Origin: Spirochaetales bacterium
GTDB taxonomy: Bacteria > Spirochaetota > JAAYUW01
Direction of reading: 5' to 3'
Length of the DNA: 51,034 nt
Assembly (NCBI GenBank): GCA_012797605.1
Contig: JAAZOT010000029.1
Span: 1-51,034 of the forward strand
Below the pieces are notes generated by a model. It was not told the DNA's origin and searched no databases. It saw only the letters and a program-made list of their open reading frames with translations. Below are positions 8,483 to 17,281 of this stretch, in pieces. The position numbers and the translations under genes are program-made. Positions within the stretch are counted from its first letter, which is position 1. The number at the start of each line of letters is the position of its first letter.

Positions 8483-9385
8483 TTACCAACTTCCCGAAGC
8501 TCCTCCACCACCAGAAGAACCACCACCGCCGCCATCTCCTCCACTTCCACCATCTCCACCTGAAGAACCATCACCACCACCTTGATCTAAAAAAAAGCCA
8601 CTTATAAATAAGCAAATACCTGCACCAATAATAGTATAATTTAAAAAAACCTTAAAGGTTATTGATGCAAATTTAAAAACCGAAAATAAAATAAATCCGG
8701 CTAAGATATGAAATATAAAATAGAATAATGAAAATTTCCACGATAAAAGTTCATAAATAAACCATAAGAAAAATAAAGTAACCATAAAAAATCCAGAAAA
8801 ACCAATAATAATTTTTGTAATTTTAACTGTTTTGCTTGAAAATTCTTTAACAATTTTATTATCTTGATTAAATCTTTCTGTCTCTTTTTCAATAAAGTAG
8901 ATAGTTTCTTTTACTCCTTCAAAATATTTACCTTCTTTAAACTTTGGAACTATAACTTTTTCTATAATCAATTTAGCTTCTGAATCTGTTAAATATGGTT
9001 CAAGACCATAACCTACCTCTATCCTCATCTTTCTATCATCCATGGCAAATATTAAAATGATGCCATTGTCTTTTCCTTTATATCCTATTTTCCACTTTTA
9101 TTCTAAGGCAACCGCATATTCTTCTATTGTAAGTGGTTTTGTAGTCTTAATAAAGCAAATTGCAAGCTGATTTTTTGTTTTTTCATTATAATTTTCTACC
9201 AAAGATTCAAGGTAAGTTTCTTCACTTTGACTTAAACTACCTGTAATATCAACGACCCACCCATCTAATTTGTGGAAATATTGTCCTATAATCATTTGAG
9301 AATTTAATGTTAAGATTAGAATAGTTATAATTAAAAATGAAACAATTTTTTTATTTTTAATTTTGATAAAATTCGTGACTACCAT
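8483..9385 (-). pseudogene. TPM-domain membrane protein (YgcG-like) interrupted by one in-frame TAA
   Basis: Reading on the minus strand from ATG 9385 gives a signal/TM segment and the first half of a TPM domain, then TAA at 9100-9098. The same frame continues without another lesion to a stop at 8483 and encodes the second half of the domain, several TM segments and a Gly-rich tail ending GASGSW. Alignment to the intact neighbour (9379-10353) shows AVALE-stop-KWKIGYKGKDNG against SINLAERWKIGYKGKDNG, so the stop sits where Glu is expected (GAA to TAA is one change). Either this is a fresh nonsense mutation, a sequencing error, or two polypeptides (9098-9385 and, from an internal ATG at 9043, 8483-9043). 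The start overlaps the upstream gene by 7 nt. Confidence 0.8.
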
Positions 9386-10353
9386 TTTCCACTTGCACCT
9401 CCACCTCCAAAACTTCCACCACCTCCTGAGAAACTGCTACTAGAATCATTTGAACTACTAGAATAACTGGTTGAACTTGAAGAACTAAATGAGTCTCTTT
9501 CCGATGAAGAATAACTAGTAGAAGATTTACTTTTGTCGGTTATAGCCCAAAATATACTTGTAATGATTAAACCAGAACAAAACCCAGAAAAAAACAGTAA
9601 AAAAATCGTAACGGAATTAAGTCCTTTTATTTTATAAAATTTTGTTAATACAATATAAATTAATATAATGGCGACAATATAAATAAAATAATATTTAATT
9701 TTCTTATTCTTCTCAATCAATATAGCAAATACAATGAATATACCCATACCTAAAATAAATAAAATAATCATTATTATATTAATATACTTTTTTTCTAATT
9801 CATGACCTATAAACTTGGTCTTTAAATATTCTATTCCTGATGTTTCTTTTTCAATATAATATATAGCATCTTTTACACCTTCAAAATATTTCTCTTTCTT
9901 AAAGTTTGGAACCAATACTTTTTCAATTATTAATTTAGCTTCGGAATCAGTTAAATAAGGTTCAAGACCATATCCAACATCTATTCTCATCGATCTATCT
10001 TTCATTGCAAATAGAAGAATTATTCCGTTATCTTTTCCCTTATAGCCTATCTTCCATCTTTCTGCTAAATTTATTGAATATTGTTCTATTTGTAATGGAT
10101 AAGTAGTTTTTATAAAACATACTACCATTTGATTTCCCGTATTTTCTTCATACTTTGCTAATAAATTTTCCAAAATTTCCCTTTGTGAATCTTTTAATAC
10201 ATTCAAAGTATCTACAACTCTTCCAGTCAATTTTGGATATTCTTCTGCATAACAATTTTGGGAATAAAAAATTAAAAAGTTAAAGACGAAAAAAGCAAAA
10301 AGAATGAAAATAAAAAGATAATAATTTATTTTAAATAATCTTATATTTAACAT
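9379..10353 (-). CDS. TPM-domain membrane protein, YgcG-like
   Basis: 324 residues: an N-terminal hydrophobic export segment (about 10-35), a TPM domain (about 38-150) with the family text GNQMVVCFIKT, KGKDNGIILLFAMKDR and DVGYGLEPYLTDSEA, then three TM segments. It ends in a Ser-rich region and a Gly-rich tail closing with GGGGASGKW. This layout is that of the YgcG family, thought to act at the membrane; the 'phosphatase' label of the Pfam domain is weakly supported. AAGGAGAG lies 8 nt before the ATG. It is the intact sister of the stop-split copy immediately downstream. The LemA partner often found next to YgcG is absent here. Confidence 0.87.
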   Translation of the reverse strand: MLNIRLFKINYYLFIFILFAFFVFNFLIFYSQNCYAEEYPKLTGRVVDTLNVLKDSQREILENLLAKYEENTGNQMVVCFIKTTYPLQIEQYSINLAERWKIGYKGKDNGIILLFAMKDRSMRIDVGYGLEPYLTDSEAKLIIEKVLVPNFKKEKYFEGVKDAIYYIEKETSGIEYLKTKFIGHELEKKYINIIMIILFILGMGIFIVFAILIEKNKKIKYYFIYIVAIILIYIVLTKFYKIKGLNSVTIFLLFFSGFCSGLIITSIFWAITDKSKSSTSYSSSERDSFSSSSSTSYSSSSNDSSSSFSGGGGSFGGGGASGKW

Positions 10354-10491
10354 AAATCTACTCTCCTTTTATATTTAAAAATGGATCTACCTTCCTTTAA
10401 TAGATTAACTTTTTAGTATAAATTTGTCTTGTATACAAAATTTTAATTTTCTCATAAATTTACTATTTATAATTATTTTTACTTTCGGTTT

Positions 10492-11154
10492 TTATGAAAA
10501 TGTCACCTTGTCTGACAATTCATTTTTATCGCCTTGTTTTATTGGAAAGTAATTTTTTAATATATCTCCTGTCTCTGAAAGACAATATATTATTGCTTCT
10601 TTATATTGTTTTTTGCTAAAAAGTTCAGTTATTCTATCTTTTAATTTTGACCAAAATTTTTCACCCACTTTATCATTTATATTTATATCACCATATATAG
10701 CAAATTTTCTTGAATTTGGAGCTATAAAGAGTAAAACCCCATTTCTATCAACTGTTTTATCCATTTTTAACTTACCAAACCATTCTTTTGCGACTTCGAG
10801 TGGATCATCTATATCATATTGACTTGATATGTGAACTCTAATCTCTGCTGAACTTTCTTTTTCTATTTCTGCGATTAATTTAGATATTTCCTCTATATTG
10901 TTTTTACTTAAAAAATTTAATGATCTTTTAATGTAATATTTTCTTAATAGATTCAAAATAGATAAACTCAAAATGAAAAAAAATAGAGAAAAAGTAAACA
11001 GATAAATAGGCATAATTTTTAAGTGAAAATCATCAAATGGGCTACCCCAGCTATATGGATGAAAAATAGGATTGAATTGGCTTACTATTAATCCGATAAT
11101 AAGGCCAATAAGAGTCATAAAAACTATTACAGTTGATTTGTTTGCTTTTTTCAT
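10492..11154 (-). CDS. TPM-domain membrane protein (short form)
   Basis: 220 residues from ATG 11154, with GGAGAGGTGG just upstream. A TTG six codons earlier falls inside that ribosome site and is rejected. Two TM segments (about 9-30 and 48-70) precede a cytosolic or periplasmic TPM domain (about 90-190) carrying ESSAEIRVHI, RNGVLLFIAPNSRKFAIYGD and GEKFW. In Bacteroidetes and others a short TPM protein of this kind commonly follows lemA and ygcG. Here it is the first gene of the minus-strand group, 138 nt before the longer TPM pair, so all three probably act together. Confidence 0.83.
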   Translation of the reverse strand: MKKANKSTVIVFMTLIGLIIGLIVSQFNPIFHPYSWGSPFDDFHLKIMPIYLFTFSLFFFILSLSILNLLRKYYIKRSLNFLSKNNIEEISKLIAEIEKESSAEIRVHISSQYDIDDPLEVAKEWFGKLKMDKTVDRNGVLLFIAPNSRKFAIYGDININDKVGEKFWSKLKDRITELFSKKQYKEAIIYCLSETGDILKNYFPIKQGDKNELSDKVTFS

Positions 11155-11374
11155 AAAAAACCACCTCTCCAAAATAAATTGATTCTATCAAAGTAATTTT
11201 TCGTAATCTTGCTTTAAGTAAATATGATAAAAATATTTTCAAATTTCTTGTAATCTATTTTAATATCTTTGATCAAGATTTTCAATAATATTTCTATTCA
11301 TTTTATTGTTATTTTAGTTTGAAAATGAAGACTTTTTTGTCGATAATTTTTCTATATATGATAATTTAAAAACA

Positions 11375-13369
11375 ATGCTAATAAATAAAAAAATATATAT
11401 TTTAATAGTAATTATCTTTTTTTTAATTACTGTTTTTTCCTTATCTTTATCTGCTCAAACAAAAGATAATTTAATATCAATTTCGGATGGCTGGGATTTT
11501 AGTTATTATGAGAGTTTAAATAAAGATTTTACAGACTTAAAACTCATAAAATCGGGGGTTACTGATTTACCTGTCAATTTTAAGGATCTATTGGAAGATA
11601 TTAAAAATAAAGTAAACAGAGGCGTTGTTGAACTTGTAAAAGTCGTCGATATTAATTATCCAGAATTAGAAGATTCCAAATTTATCGGTATATATCTAGG
11701 AAAACTCATAGATTGTAGTGAAATCTATATAGATGGAAATCTTGTTTCAAGAAACGGAATTTTCAATAATAAATACTTTACATCATGGAATAGAAATATA
11801 TTAGTTAAAATACCAAATTTACTAAAGAAAGGGATAGAAAAAGTTGAAATAAAGATCAAAGTTTATTATTATCCTGAGGGATCTATACAGGATAACTTTT
11901 TACTTGGGGATTATTATAGATTAAAAAAAATAGAAAGAATAAATAACATTATAGATATTGATCTTAAAACAATTCTTCTAATAGTTTCCCTTTTATTTTC
12001 GATTATCTTTTTTTATATTGGTAGTAAACTACAAATCAAATATTATATTGTATTTTCTCTACTTATTATTCAACTTTGCATTTTTACTTTTATTTATATA
12101 TTGACATCTTTACCATTGGATCACGATATATTTAACTATCTATTTGAATACAAATCAATTTACCTTTCAAATATTTTATTGATATTATTCATTACAGAAT
12201 ACTTAAATAAAAAACCGGATAAAATATTAAAAACTGGTATCTTAATATCAATTGTTGGATTTCTTTTTGATACAATAATCTTTAGTAGAACTATTAGGTT
12301 AAGTATTTATCAGCTATTTAACATAATACTTTATCTATCTTTAATATATCTTGTAGGATTTGTCATCTTTGATTATTTGAAAAATAGATCAAACACAGCC
12401 AAAGATATCTTACTGCCTATTTTGATATTGTTTGTAAGTTTGACAAATGATTTTATCTCTTTTAAGTATCCTAATCTCATTAAAAATTTCTATCCGAAAT
12501 ATGTTTCGTTAAAGTATTTAAATATTTATGGATTTCAATTTTTTGTTTTTTTGATTGCAATTAAACTTATCAAGGATCTTGTTAGTTCTTTTTTTAAGTT
12601 AAGAATTTTAACAAATGATCTTGATAAAATTTCCTCTGAACTTGAAAAAAGAAAAGAGATTTTAGCTGAAAACATGCAAAAGGTTTTAGATGAGACAAAA
12701 GAGAGTTTTTTAACTTCACAAAAATTATCTTCTAGTGGAAATGATTTTTCAAAATTAATATATAATTTAGTTAATCAAATAGACAATATGAAACAATCCT
12801 TGATTTTATCTAGTGAAAATGAAGAGACAATTACAAAAAAAACTCAGCAACTTTCAGCGATGCTTGAAAATGTTGAAGATGGTTTTAAAAAAACAAGCAA
12901 GATTCTTGAATTAGTTATAGAGAAGATCAATTTAATTATTGAAAATACAAATCAAATAGATACAATTGTTGAACAAACATCTCTTCTATCTCTTAATTCT
13001 TCAGTGGTGGCTGGTAAAGCAAAGGAAAAAGGTAAAGGTTTTTCTATAATCTCAGATGAAATAAGGAAACTAGCTTTGAAATCTGCTAATTTTTCTTCAA
13101 ATGCGCATGAAGGAATAAATAATATTCTTAAATCTGTTGAAGAAGCCAGATCGCGAAGTAGTGAATTCTTAAATACATTTAATAAATACTTAAGTCAATT
13201 TAACCAACTAAAAGAATTTTTGGCGACAAATAAGCAAAATCATTCAACTTTTAATGCCAAAATAATAGAACTAATTAAAATAGTTGATAAAATTTCTCTT
13301 CTTGCAAATGAGATAGACGAGAAATCTAGAAAGCTTTTGGTAATATCAAATGAAAATATGAATATATAA
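11375..13369 (+). CDS. Seven-TM methyl-accepting chemotaxis-like receptor with extracytoplasmic beta domain, copy 1
   Basis: 664 residues. A signal peptide ends near SLSAQT (~28). An extracytoplasmic jelly-roll-like domain (about 35-190) carries DGWDF and LIDCSEIYIDGNLV, typical of the DISM/sugar-binding modules of 7TMR-DISM receptors. Seven hydrophobic segments follow (about 200-400), then a coiled coil and an MCP signalling region (about 430-650). The hairpin tip is degenerate: around 532-560 it reads EQTSLLSLNSSVVAGKAKEKGKGF where classical MCPs have a conserved NAAIEAARAGE-type core, losing the tip Glu and Arg. Binding of CheA/CheW is therefore uncertain. The start ATG has no evident SD. 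It is followed after 23 nt by a paralogue. Confidence 0.82.
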   Translation: MLINKKIYILIVIIFFLITVFSLSLSAQTKDNLISISDGWDFSYYESLNKDFTDLKLIKSGVTDLPVNFKDLLEDIKNKVNRGVVELVKVVDINYPELEDSKFIGIYLGKLIDCSEIYIDGNLVSRNGIFNNKYFTSWNRNILVKIPNLLKKGIEKVEIKIKVYYYPEGSIQDNFLLGDYYRLKKIERINNIIDIDLKTILLIVSLLFSIIFFYIGSKLQIKYYIVFSLLIIQLCIFTFIYILTSLPLDHDIFNYLFEYKSIYLSNILLILFITEYLNKKPDKILKTGILISIVGFLFDTIIFSRTIRLSIYQLFNIILYLSLIYLVGFVIFDYLKNRSNTAKDILLPILILFVSLTNDFISFKYPNLIKNFYPKYVSLKYLNIYGFQFFVFLIAIKLIKDLVSSFFKLRILTNDLDKISSELEKRKEILAENMQKVLDETKESFLTSQKLSSSGNDFSKLIYNLVNQIDNMKQSLILSSENEETITKKTQQLSAMLENVEDGFKKTSKILELVIEKINLIIENTNQIDTIVEQTSLLSLNSSVVAGKAKEKGKGFSIISDEIRKLALKSANFSSNAHEGINNILKSVEEARSRSSEFLNTFNKYLSQFNQLKEFLATNKQNHSTFNAKIIELIKIVDKISLLANEIDEKSRKLLVISNENMNI

Positions 13370-13391
13370 ACAAAAATATGAATATATAAAC
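13353..13391 (+). repeat. 19-nt tandem duplication spanning a stop codon
   Basis: AAAATATGAATATATAAAC occurs at 13353-13371 and again at 13373-13391 (period 20). The first copy contains the last codons and TAA of the upstream receptor. The second repeats that tail, including an ATG-AAT-ATA-TAA mini-frame, and ends 1 nt before the ATG of the next receptor. It forms the entire intergenic spacer. This looks like replication slippage that duplicated a gene end. Confidence 0.8.
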
Positions 13392-13392
13392 T

Positions 13393-15324
13393 ATGGATAA
13401 ATTTTTTGAAAATATAATTTCTTACCTCAAAATTGTTACATTAGCTTTAACGATTATTCTTCTATTTACTTTTGTTTTTGCATATTCAGGGGTTCTTCTT
13501 GAAAAAAAGGTAAAAACAGAAATACTAAATGATGATTGGCAATTTACATTTATAAAAAATGATCAAATCATTGAAAATTTAAGTATTTCTTTACCATTTG
13601 ACATCTCAAATTATATAAATTTTCAAAGTGGGAAGGTTATTTTAACAAAGAAGATAAATTTAACCAATTTTAACAATCCAGCCATTAGATTGGGTAAATT
13701 AAGTGATGGAGTAGAAATCTATCTTGATGATCTATTGATATATGAATATGGAAAAAAGGATAATATAGTTTTTTCAGCTTATAATTTTGACAAGACCATA
13801 CCACTTTTTAAGTTTGATAAAAATACAAATGAATATGAACTAAAAATAGTACTGTATATTTTAACAAATGTAAGTATAAATAAGCCTTTTATTCTTGGAG
13901 AATATGAACAACTTGAATTTCGAAGCACATGGGTAAATTTTTTTGATGTTATTATTAAAAGGTTTTTATTTTTAATAATTTTGGTAATTTCCATAATATT
14001 TTTTTATATTTCTTTAAAGGAGAAAAGAAAGGATCTACTGTATTTTTCTCTATCTAGTATTTTTGTACTTATATTTTCATCAAATCAGCTCTTTGAATAT
14101 TTACCTATAAATTATATCAAATTCAACTATTTTTTTGTTTACAAATCTATGTATTTAATGGCTATCTTCTTCTTTTTATCTTTTTTTTATCTATCAAAGG
14201 AAAAATTAAATATTTTAGCTAAAATTATTATTATTCTATTCTCTATATTTTTTATAATTGATTTGCTCTTTATTAATAATTATTCTTTCAGGAGAAAAGT
14301 TTATACTTATGAATTATTCTTGGGTATTTTATCCTTTATATACCTAGTTTTTTATGTCTATTATTCTTATTTTCATTTAAAGAAAAAGGAATTAAAAAAA
14401 TATATCTTACCTTTTACTATTCTTTTTTTTACTATAACAAATGATTTACTAGTATTTATTTTCCCAAGTTCTTATCCCCAATTTTATACTATGATTTATG
14501 GATTTGAGTTCTATATTTTAATAGTATCACGAATCATTTTGAATCAATTGATTCAAACTTATATTGAAACAGATAAAAAAAATAGGGAGATCAATAATTC
14601 TAACGAAGAACTAAAGAATTATTTAGATGGGATATCGAAATCAATAAATCTTTTGCAAAAAAATAGCAAGTTATTTGAAGAAACTTCACATGAATTGATC
14701 CAAAAAAGTTTTAATACAAAGGATGAAATAGATATTTTAAAGGAAAAAGTTAGAGATTTGACTTTGTTAAATAATGAAATTCATAAGGTAGATACAAAAA
14801 TATTGGAACTTTCTGAATCACAGATTACTACTGGAAATGAACTTAGAAATTTGATAGAGCAAAATAGCTCAAATTTTAATTATATGAGAGAAAACCTAAA
14901 TATTGCAAAGGAATTTTCGAATCAAATAGAAGATATATCTAAACAAACGGTCTTATTAGGCTTAAATGCATCAATAGAATCAACTAAAAGTGCAGAATTT
15001 TATAAAAGTTTTGCAGTGGTAGCACAAGAGGTTAAAAATTTGGCCTCAAAGTCAAATGACCTTGTTTACAAAATAAAGTTAATTGCTGATGATATTATTG
15101 TTTCTACAAATTCTGGTATCGATAGTTCAAAATTACTTTCAGATTATTTTGAAGAATTTTATAAGAATTTTCAAGAATTTATGGTTATTTTAAATCAAAA
15201 TCAGATTATTCATAAAGGAATTGAGGATAATTTTAATGATATCTCTTTTTCGATATCTAGATTATCAAATATAATAGATGATCTAGATAACTATGCTGAA
15301 GTATTGAGAAATCAAATAATTTAA
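13393..15324 (+). CDS. Seven-TM methyl-accepting chemotaxis-like receptor, copy 2
   Basis: 643 residues, the same architecture as the gene before it: an N-terminal anchor or signal (about 15-37), an extracytoplasmic beta domain (45-185) with DDWQFTF and LSDGVEIYLDDLLIYEYG, seven TM segments (about 195-395), then a coiled coil and MCP region (415-640). The tip (about 517-545) reads KQTVLLGLNASIESTKSAEFYKSFAVVAQEVKNLA. It keeps the IE of the consensus, but the Arg is Lys and the GRG turn is replaced by YKS. No Shine-Dalgarno precedes the ATG; the spacer is the duplicated tail of gene 1, so reinitiation after termination is likely. The two receptors may form a heterodimer (inference). Confidence 0.82.
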   Translation: MDKFFENIISYLKIVTLALTIILLFTFVFAYSGVLLEKKVKTEILNDDWQFTFIKNDQIIENLSISLPFDISNYINFQSGKVILTKKINLTNFNNPAIRLGKLSDGVEIYLDDLLIYEYGKKDNIVFSAYNFDKTIPLFKFDKNTNEYELKIVLYILTNVSINKPFILGEYEQLEFRSTWVNFFDVIIKRFLFLIILVISIIFFYISLKEKRKDLLYFSLSSIFVLIFSSNQLFEYLPINYIKFNYFFVYKSMYLMAIFFFLSFFYLSKEKLNILAKIIIILFSIFFIIDLLFINNYSFRRKVYTYELFLGILSFIYLVFYVYYSYFHLKKKELKKYILPFTILFFTITNDLLVFIFPSSYPQFYTMIYGFEFYILIVSRIILNQLIQTYIETDKKNREINNSNEELKNYLDGISKSINLLQKNSKLFEETSHELIQKSFNTKDEIDILKEKVRDLTLLNNEIHKVDTKILELSESQITTGNELRNLIEQNSSNFNYMRENLNIAKEFSNQIEDISKQTVLLGLNASIESTKSAEFYKSFAVVAQEVKNLASKSNDLVYKIKLIADDIIVSTNSGIDSSKLLSDYFEEFYKNFQEFMVILNQNQIIHKGIEDNFNDISFSISRLSNIIDDLDNYAEVLRNQII

Positions 15325-15396
15325 ATACCTTGACAAATTTAAAATCTCTATTAGTTTCTTCTTGTTATTTTGCATTTATATTAAGGAGCTAAATAG

Positions 15397-15702
15397 ATGG
15401 TTAAACTTCGCTTAAAAAGAGTAGGAAGAAGAAATCAAATTTATTTTAGATTGGTAGCTGTTGATGAAAGATTTCCTAGAGATGGTAGATTTATAGAAGA
15501 ACTTGGTTCTTATGATCCTAGTGAATCTAGTTGGGAGAAAAAATTTCAATTTAAAGGCGAACCAAATTCTGAGGAAGTCGAAATAGCTAAAAATAAAATT
15601 ATAGATTGGTATAAAAAGGGAGCTGAACCTACCGCAACTGTTTATAAACTTTTGGCAAAAAAAGGGCTTGTATTAAAACCAGAGCTTAGAAAACAGAAGT
15701 AG
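15397..15702 (+). CDS. rpsP: 30S ribosomal protein S16
   Basis: 101 residues matching bS16 from the first residue: VKLRLKRVGRRNQIYFRLVAVD, the conserved PRDGR turn, and E-x-LG-x-YDP. It belongs to the small subunit body and helps 30S assembly. AAGGAG lies 8 nt before the ATG. It is the first gene of the rpsP-khpA-rimM-trmD-rplS order that is conserved across many bacteria. The next gene starts 7 nt after its stop. Confidence 0.97.
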   Translation: MVKLRLKRVGRRNQIYFRLVAVDERFPRDGRFIEELGSYDPSESSWEKKFQFKGEPNSEEVEIAKNKIIDWYKKGAEPTATVYKLLAKKGLVLKPELRKQK

Positions 15703-15709
15703 CGTCAAG

Positions 15710-15946
15710 ATGAAAGAGAAAGAATTTATCGAATATATTGCAAAATCTATAGTAGATTATCCTGAAGATGTGAGGATAAATGTAGTTGAGGGGGAGAAGA
15801 CTACATTATTAGAATTAAAAGTTAATCCTAAAGACATTGGTAAGATTATCGGGAAAAGTGGTTCCATTATAAAAGCCTTACGAACATTATTATCTAGTCT
15901 TGATTCGAAAAATGGAAGACATATTGCTCTAGAAATCAAAGAATAG
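15710..15946 (+). CDS. khpA: KH-domain RNA-binding protein KhpA
   Basis: 78 residues forming a single type II KH domain with the GxxG loop IIGKSGSII in the middle (about 44-52). KhpA (YlqC) works with KhpB on RNA and cell growth in Gram-positive bacteria, and is placed between rpsP and rimM in many phyla, as here. The gap to rpsP is 7 nt and to rimM 9 nt, consistent with one transcript. No other domain is present. Confidence 0.92.
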   Translation: MKEKEFIEYIAKSIVDYPEDVRINVVEGEKTTLLELKVNPKDIGKIIGKSGSIIKALRTLLSSLDSKNGRHIALEIKE

Positions 15947-15955
15947 GAGAACTTT

Positions 15956-16465
15956 TTGGTAGAACCAAAAGGAACCTGTGTAGCAAAAATCACAAAATTT
16001 TTTGGTTTGAATGGAGCAGTTTGTTTAGAACCTCTCACAGATATCAAAGAAAGAATTTATAAAGCAAATCATTTTTTTTTGGATGAACAGTGCTCAGAAA
16101 GTTTAAATGTTGAAAAGATAGAAGGTGATTGGTATCACCTTCATGCTATTTTTAAAGGTTTTGATACTCAAGAAAAAAGCAAAAACCTTATAGGAAAATA
16201 TCTTTACCTTGAGAGAATAGATTCCAAAATTTTACAAGATAATGAGATTTTTCACTATGAAATTTTAGAATATCATATAGAATATTTACCAGATAAATTT
16301 TGTTTTGCAAAAGAGTTGTATATTTCAAATAATCTTATATATATTTCTATTTTAGTTGATGAAAAAGAATATTTAATACCATTTGTAAAAGATTTCATTG
16401 AAAAGATAGATAAGGAAAATCATATTATTAAAATTAAAAGATTTGATCAAATTGTAGGCAATTAA
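15956..16465 (+). CDS. rimM: 16S rRNA processing protein RimM
   Basis: 169 residues. The N-terminal barrel reads GTCVAKITKFFGLNGAVCLEPLTD, the RimM signature (hydrophobic-G-x-I-x-K-x-x-G-x-x-G). The C-terminal half is the PRC-like barrel. RimM helps mature the 30S head together with S19. The start is TTG at 15956: AGGAGA ends 5 nt before it and no ATG lies nearby in frame. The sequence is divergent but the synteny (between khpA and trmD) makes the call safe. Its stop codon lies in a 20-nt period duplication. Confidence 0.85.
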   Translation: MVEPKGTCVAKITKFFGLNGAVCLEPLTDIKERIYKANHFFLDEQCSESLNVEKIEGDWYHLHAIFKGFDTQEKSKNLIGKYLYLERIDSKILQDNEIFHYEILEYHIEYLPDKFCFAKELYISNNLIYISILVDEKEYLIPFVKDFIEKIDKENHIIKIKRFDQIVGN

Positions 16466-16489
16466 AAAAAATTGAAAGCAATTAAAAAA
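16458..16489 (+). repeat. Short duplication across the rimM stop codon
   Basis: GCAATTAAAAAA is found at 16458-16469, where it includes the last codons and TAA of rimM, and again at 16478-16489, period 20. The two copies occupy most of the spacer to trmD. It is the same kind of end-of-gene duplication as at 13353-13391. Confidence 0.6.
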
Positions 16490-16500
16490 GCTGTATTAAT

Positions 16501-17169
16501 ATGAAATTTAATATCATTACTTTAATACCAGAACTTTATGAGACATATTTTAATTTTTCTGTCTTCTATAATGCTTTAAAAAATAGGTTATTTTCTTATG
16601 AAATAAAGAATCTACGAGATTTTGGTCTAGGTATTCATAAAAAAGTAGATGACTATCCCTATGGTGGTGGGATAGGAATGATCTTAAGAATTGAACCTCT
16701 GGTTAATTGCTTGAATTCCTTCTTAGAAAAAGGAAAGGTCATATTTCTTAGTCCAAGAGGTAAGACTTTAAATCAAAATCTCGCTAAAGATTTATCTCAA
16801 GAACCTATATTAACCATTGTCAATGGAAGGTACGAGGGGGTGGATGAAAGATTTATAGAAAAATATGTTGATACTTGTATAAGTATAGGTGATTTTATTC
16901 TTACTGGAGGAGATCCTGCTGCTTTAGCTTTAATAGATTCCGTTTTAAGGCATATTCCTGGCTTTTTAGAAGAAGATGCCTTGAAAGAAGAGTCATTTGA
17001 AGATCAATTGCTGGAATATCCACATTATACAAGGCCATATGAATATGAAGGGATGAAGGTTCCAGATATTTTGATTTCTGGAAATCATAAAGAAATTGAA
17101 AAATGGCGAAAACAAAAAAGAATAGATATGACTAAAAAATATAGACCAGATCTATTAAAAGATAAGTAA
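16501..17169 (+). CDS. trmD: tRNA (guanine-37-N1)-methyltransferase
   Basis: 222 residues, a SPOUT methyltransferase that uses S-adenosylmethionine to methylate G37 of tRNAs and so prevents +1 frameshifting. Knot motifs are present: SPRGKTL (84-90), NGRYEGVDER (108-117) and IGDFILTGGDPA (129-140, with Asp where most have Glu). The DYPYGGGIGM loop (51-60) and the C-terminal PHYTRP segment are also there. Slightly shorter than E. coli TrmD, as is common. No strong ribosome site is seen before the ATG. Confidence 0.97.
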   Translation: MKFNIITLIPELYETYFNFSVFYNALKNRLFSYEIKNLRDFGLGIHKKVDDYPYGGGIGMILRIEPLVNCLNSFLEKGKVIFLSPRGKTLNQNLAKDLSQEPILTIVNGRYEGVDERFIEKYVDTCISIGDFILTGGDPAALALIDSVLRHIPGFLEEDALKEESFEDQLLEYPHYTRPYEYEGMKVPDILISGNHKEIEKWRKQKRIDMTKKYRPDLLKDK

Positions 17170-17175
17170 GTTAGA

Positions 17176-17234
17176 TTTGCATTTGCAAAAATAGTTGTTG
17201 CAAATAAACAAGAAGATGCTAAATTCATTTAGCA
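17176..17234 (+). promoter_or_regulatory. Possible structured leader upstream of rplS
   Basis: The 112-nt trmD-rplS gap holds a 7-bp hairpin TGCTAAA-TTCA-TTTAGCA at 17217-17234 and, before it, TTTGCA-TT-TGCAAA at 17176-17189 with a further TTGCAAA at 17198-17204 that could pair with the first arm. Alternative pairing upstream of a ribosomal protein gene is what an autoregulatory leader looks like (L19 leaders are known in other phyla), but this one is AT-rich and I cannot match it to a described family. Confidence 0.3.
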
Positions 17235-17281
17235 CATTTAATTAAATTGAAATATTAATTTTAATATAATTGGAGGATATA

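Noticed and set aside
8483-9043. Separate 186-aa gene starting at 9043
   Set aside because: The frame is open upstream to the TAA at 9098 and that part aligns with the paralogue, so this is the rear half of the interrupted TPM gene. Internal starting remains possible.
15330-15335. Perfect TTGACA before rpsP as a promoter
   Set aside because: No acceptable -10 hexamer lies 16-18 nt downstream; the best word (TATTAG) is only 13 nt away. The true promoter may be elsewhere.
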